The notes beneath the pieces were generated by a model that worked only from the letters and a program-made list of their open reading frames with translations, made no database searches and was not told the origin of the DNA. The translations under genes and the position numbers were made by a program. A stretch of 14,350 bases of DNA, from the NCBI GenBank assembly GCA_037892765.1, contig JBBKBW010000063.1; one strand, given 5' to 3'. Below, one piece after another: positions 14,085 to 14,350 of the stretch. Source of the DNA: Clostridium_AQ sp900552125. GTDB lineage: Bacteria > Bacillota_I > Bacilli_A > Erysipelotrichales > Erysipelotrichaceae. The first letter of the stretch is position 1. Each line of letters starts with the position of its first letter.

Positions 14085-14231
14085 TTATTCTGCTTTCTTT
14101 CCACTTACCAATAAAGTTTCTAAAGTCATTACAAGATGAAAAAACTTACTTTTCTTCTCCTCACTTAATTCTCGATAAAAGCATATGAGTTTATACTCAT
14201 CCTGACTTAATTCACATGTTACTTTTTCCAT
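14085..14231 (-). CDS. Small hypothetical protein, 48 residues
   Basis: A short ORF running from ATG at 14231 (GGAGG only 3 bases upstream, a tight spacing) to TAA at 14085. The product starts MEKVTCELSQDEYKLICFYRE and is predicted largely helical and charged, with LSEEKKSKFFHLVMTLETLL following. The LSxDEYKLIxxYRxLSEEKKxK pattern recalls helical segments found in small proteins and regulator tails of Bacillota, but I cannot name a family. A TATACT in the upstream sequence (about 14260-14270) may be its -10 box, and a probable terminator follows. It is likely a real gene, with unknown function. Confidence 0.6.
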   Translation of the reverse strand: MEKVTCELSQDEYKLICFYRELSEEKKSKFFHLVMTLETLLVSGKKAE

Positions 14232-14350
14232 AATCCTCCATTCTCTCCCTTGTCTCTATAAGTATATAAAATTTAAATAATCTCTTCCATATAAATACTA
14301 CAAAATATTAAACTTTTCATAACGCTATCATCTTATATTCGTGCTATACT

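Overview
The window is AT-rich (roughly one third G+C by eye). It has strong AGGAGG-type ribosome binding sites, TTGnnn/TATAAT promoters, many T-tailed intrinsic terminators and lipobox lipoproteins. This points to a low-GC Bacillota chromosome; the gene set fits gut anaerobes of the Erysipelotrichia/Clostridia kind, but that placement is inference. I see no transposase, phage gene, integrase, CRISPR array, tRNA or rRNA. No stretch over 300 bases lacks a gene; the longest gap (10988-11164) holds a terminator and a promoter.

Layout. Positions 61-2781 (minus) hold a lipoprotein of unknown function, a BrkB/YihY membrane protein and an RlmD-type 23S rRNA methyltransferase, apparently one operon. 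Positions 2843-4370 (minus) are a complete two-gene unit: promoter, an FMN alpha-hydroxy-acid dehydrogenase-like enzyme with a cysteine-rich N-terminus, a small inorganic pyrophosphatase-like protein, and a terminator. Positions 4441-7825 (minus) are a metal-resistance locus: a CadC-type ArsR regulator behind a perfect inverted-repeat operator, a Zn/Cd/Pb P1B ATPase with two metal-binding domains and a histidine-rich linker, then a thioredoxin-like lipoprotein with its own promoter. Positions 7831-10340 (minus) are an AGCS amino-acid:cation symporter translationally coupled to a glycerate kinase. A DJ-1/PfpI protein (10454-10987, plus) is divergent from these. A CorA-family Mg2+ transporter (11258-12202, plus) follows, then on the minus strand a DUF308 membrane protein, a YeiH-family putative exporter and a 48-residue small protein.

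The standout is the 5' leader of corA (about 11139-11257). It encodes an unlisted 25-codon upstream ORF with its own ribosome binding site, whose product begins Met-Ser-Pro-Glu-Pro-Glu-Ser-Pro. The leader also contains four RNA segments able to form mutually exclusive helices. Segment 1, at the uORF start codon, pairs 12 bp with segment 2. Segment 2 pairs 9 bp with segment 3. Segment 3 pairs with segment 4, which is the corA Shine-Dalgarno and is followed by seven T. This has the shape of a translation-dependent attenuator. The alternating acidic/proline peptide resembles the E. coli MgtL leader (MEPDPTP...), which senses low Mg2+ through intrinsic ribosome destabilisation. I infer a Mg2+-responsive leader-peptide attenuator controlling a CorA transporter in a Gram-positive bacterium.
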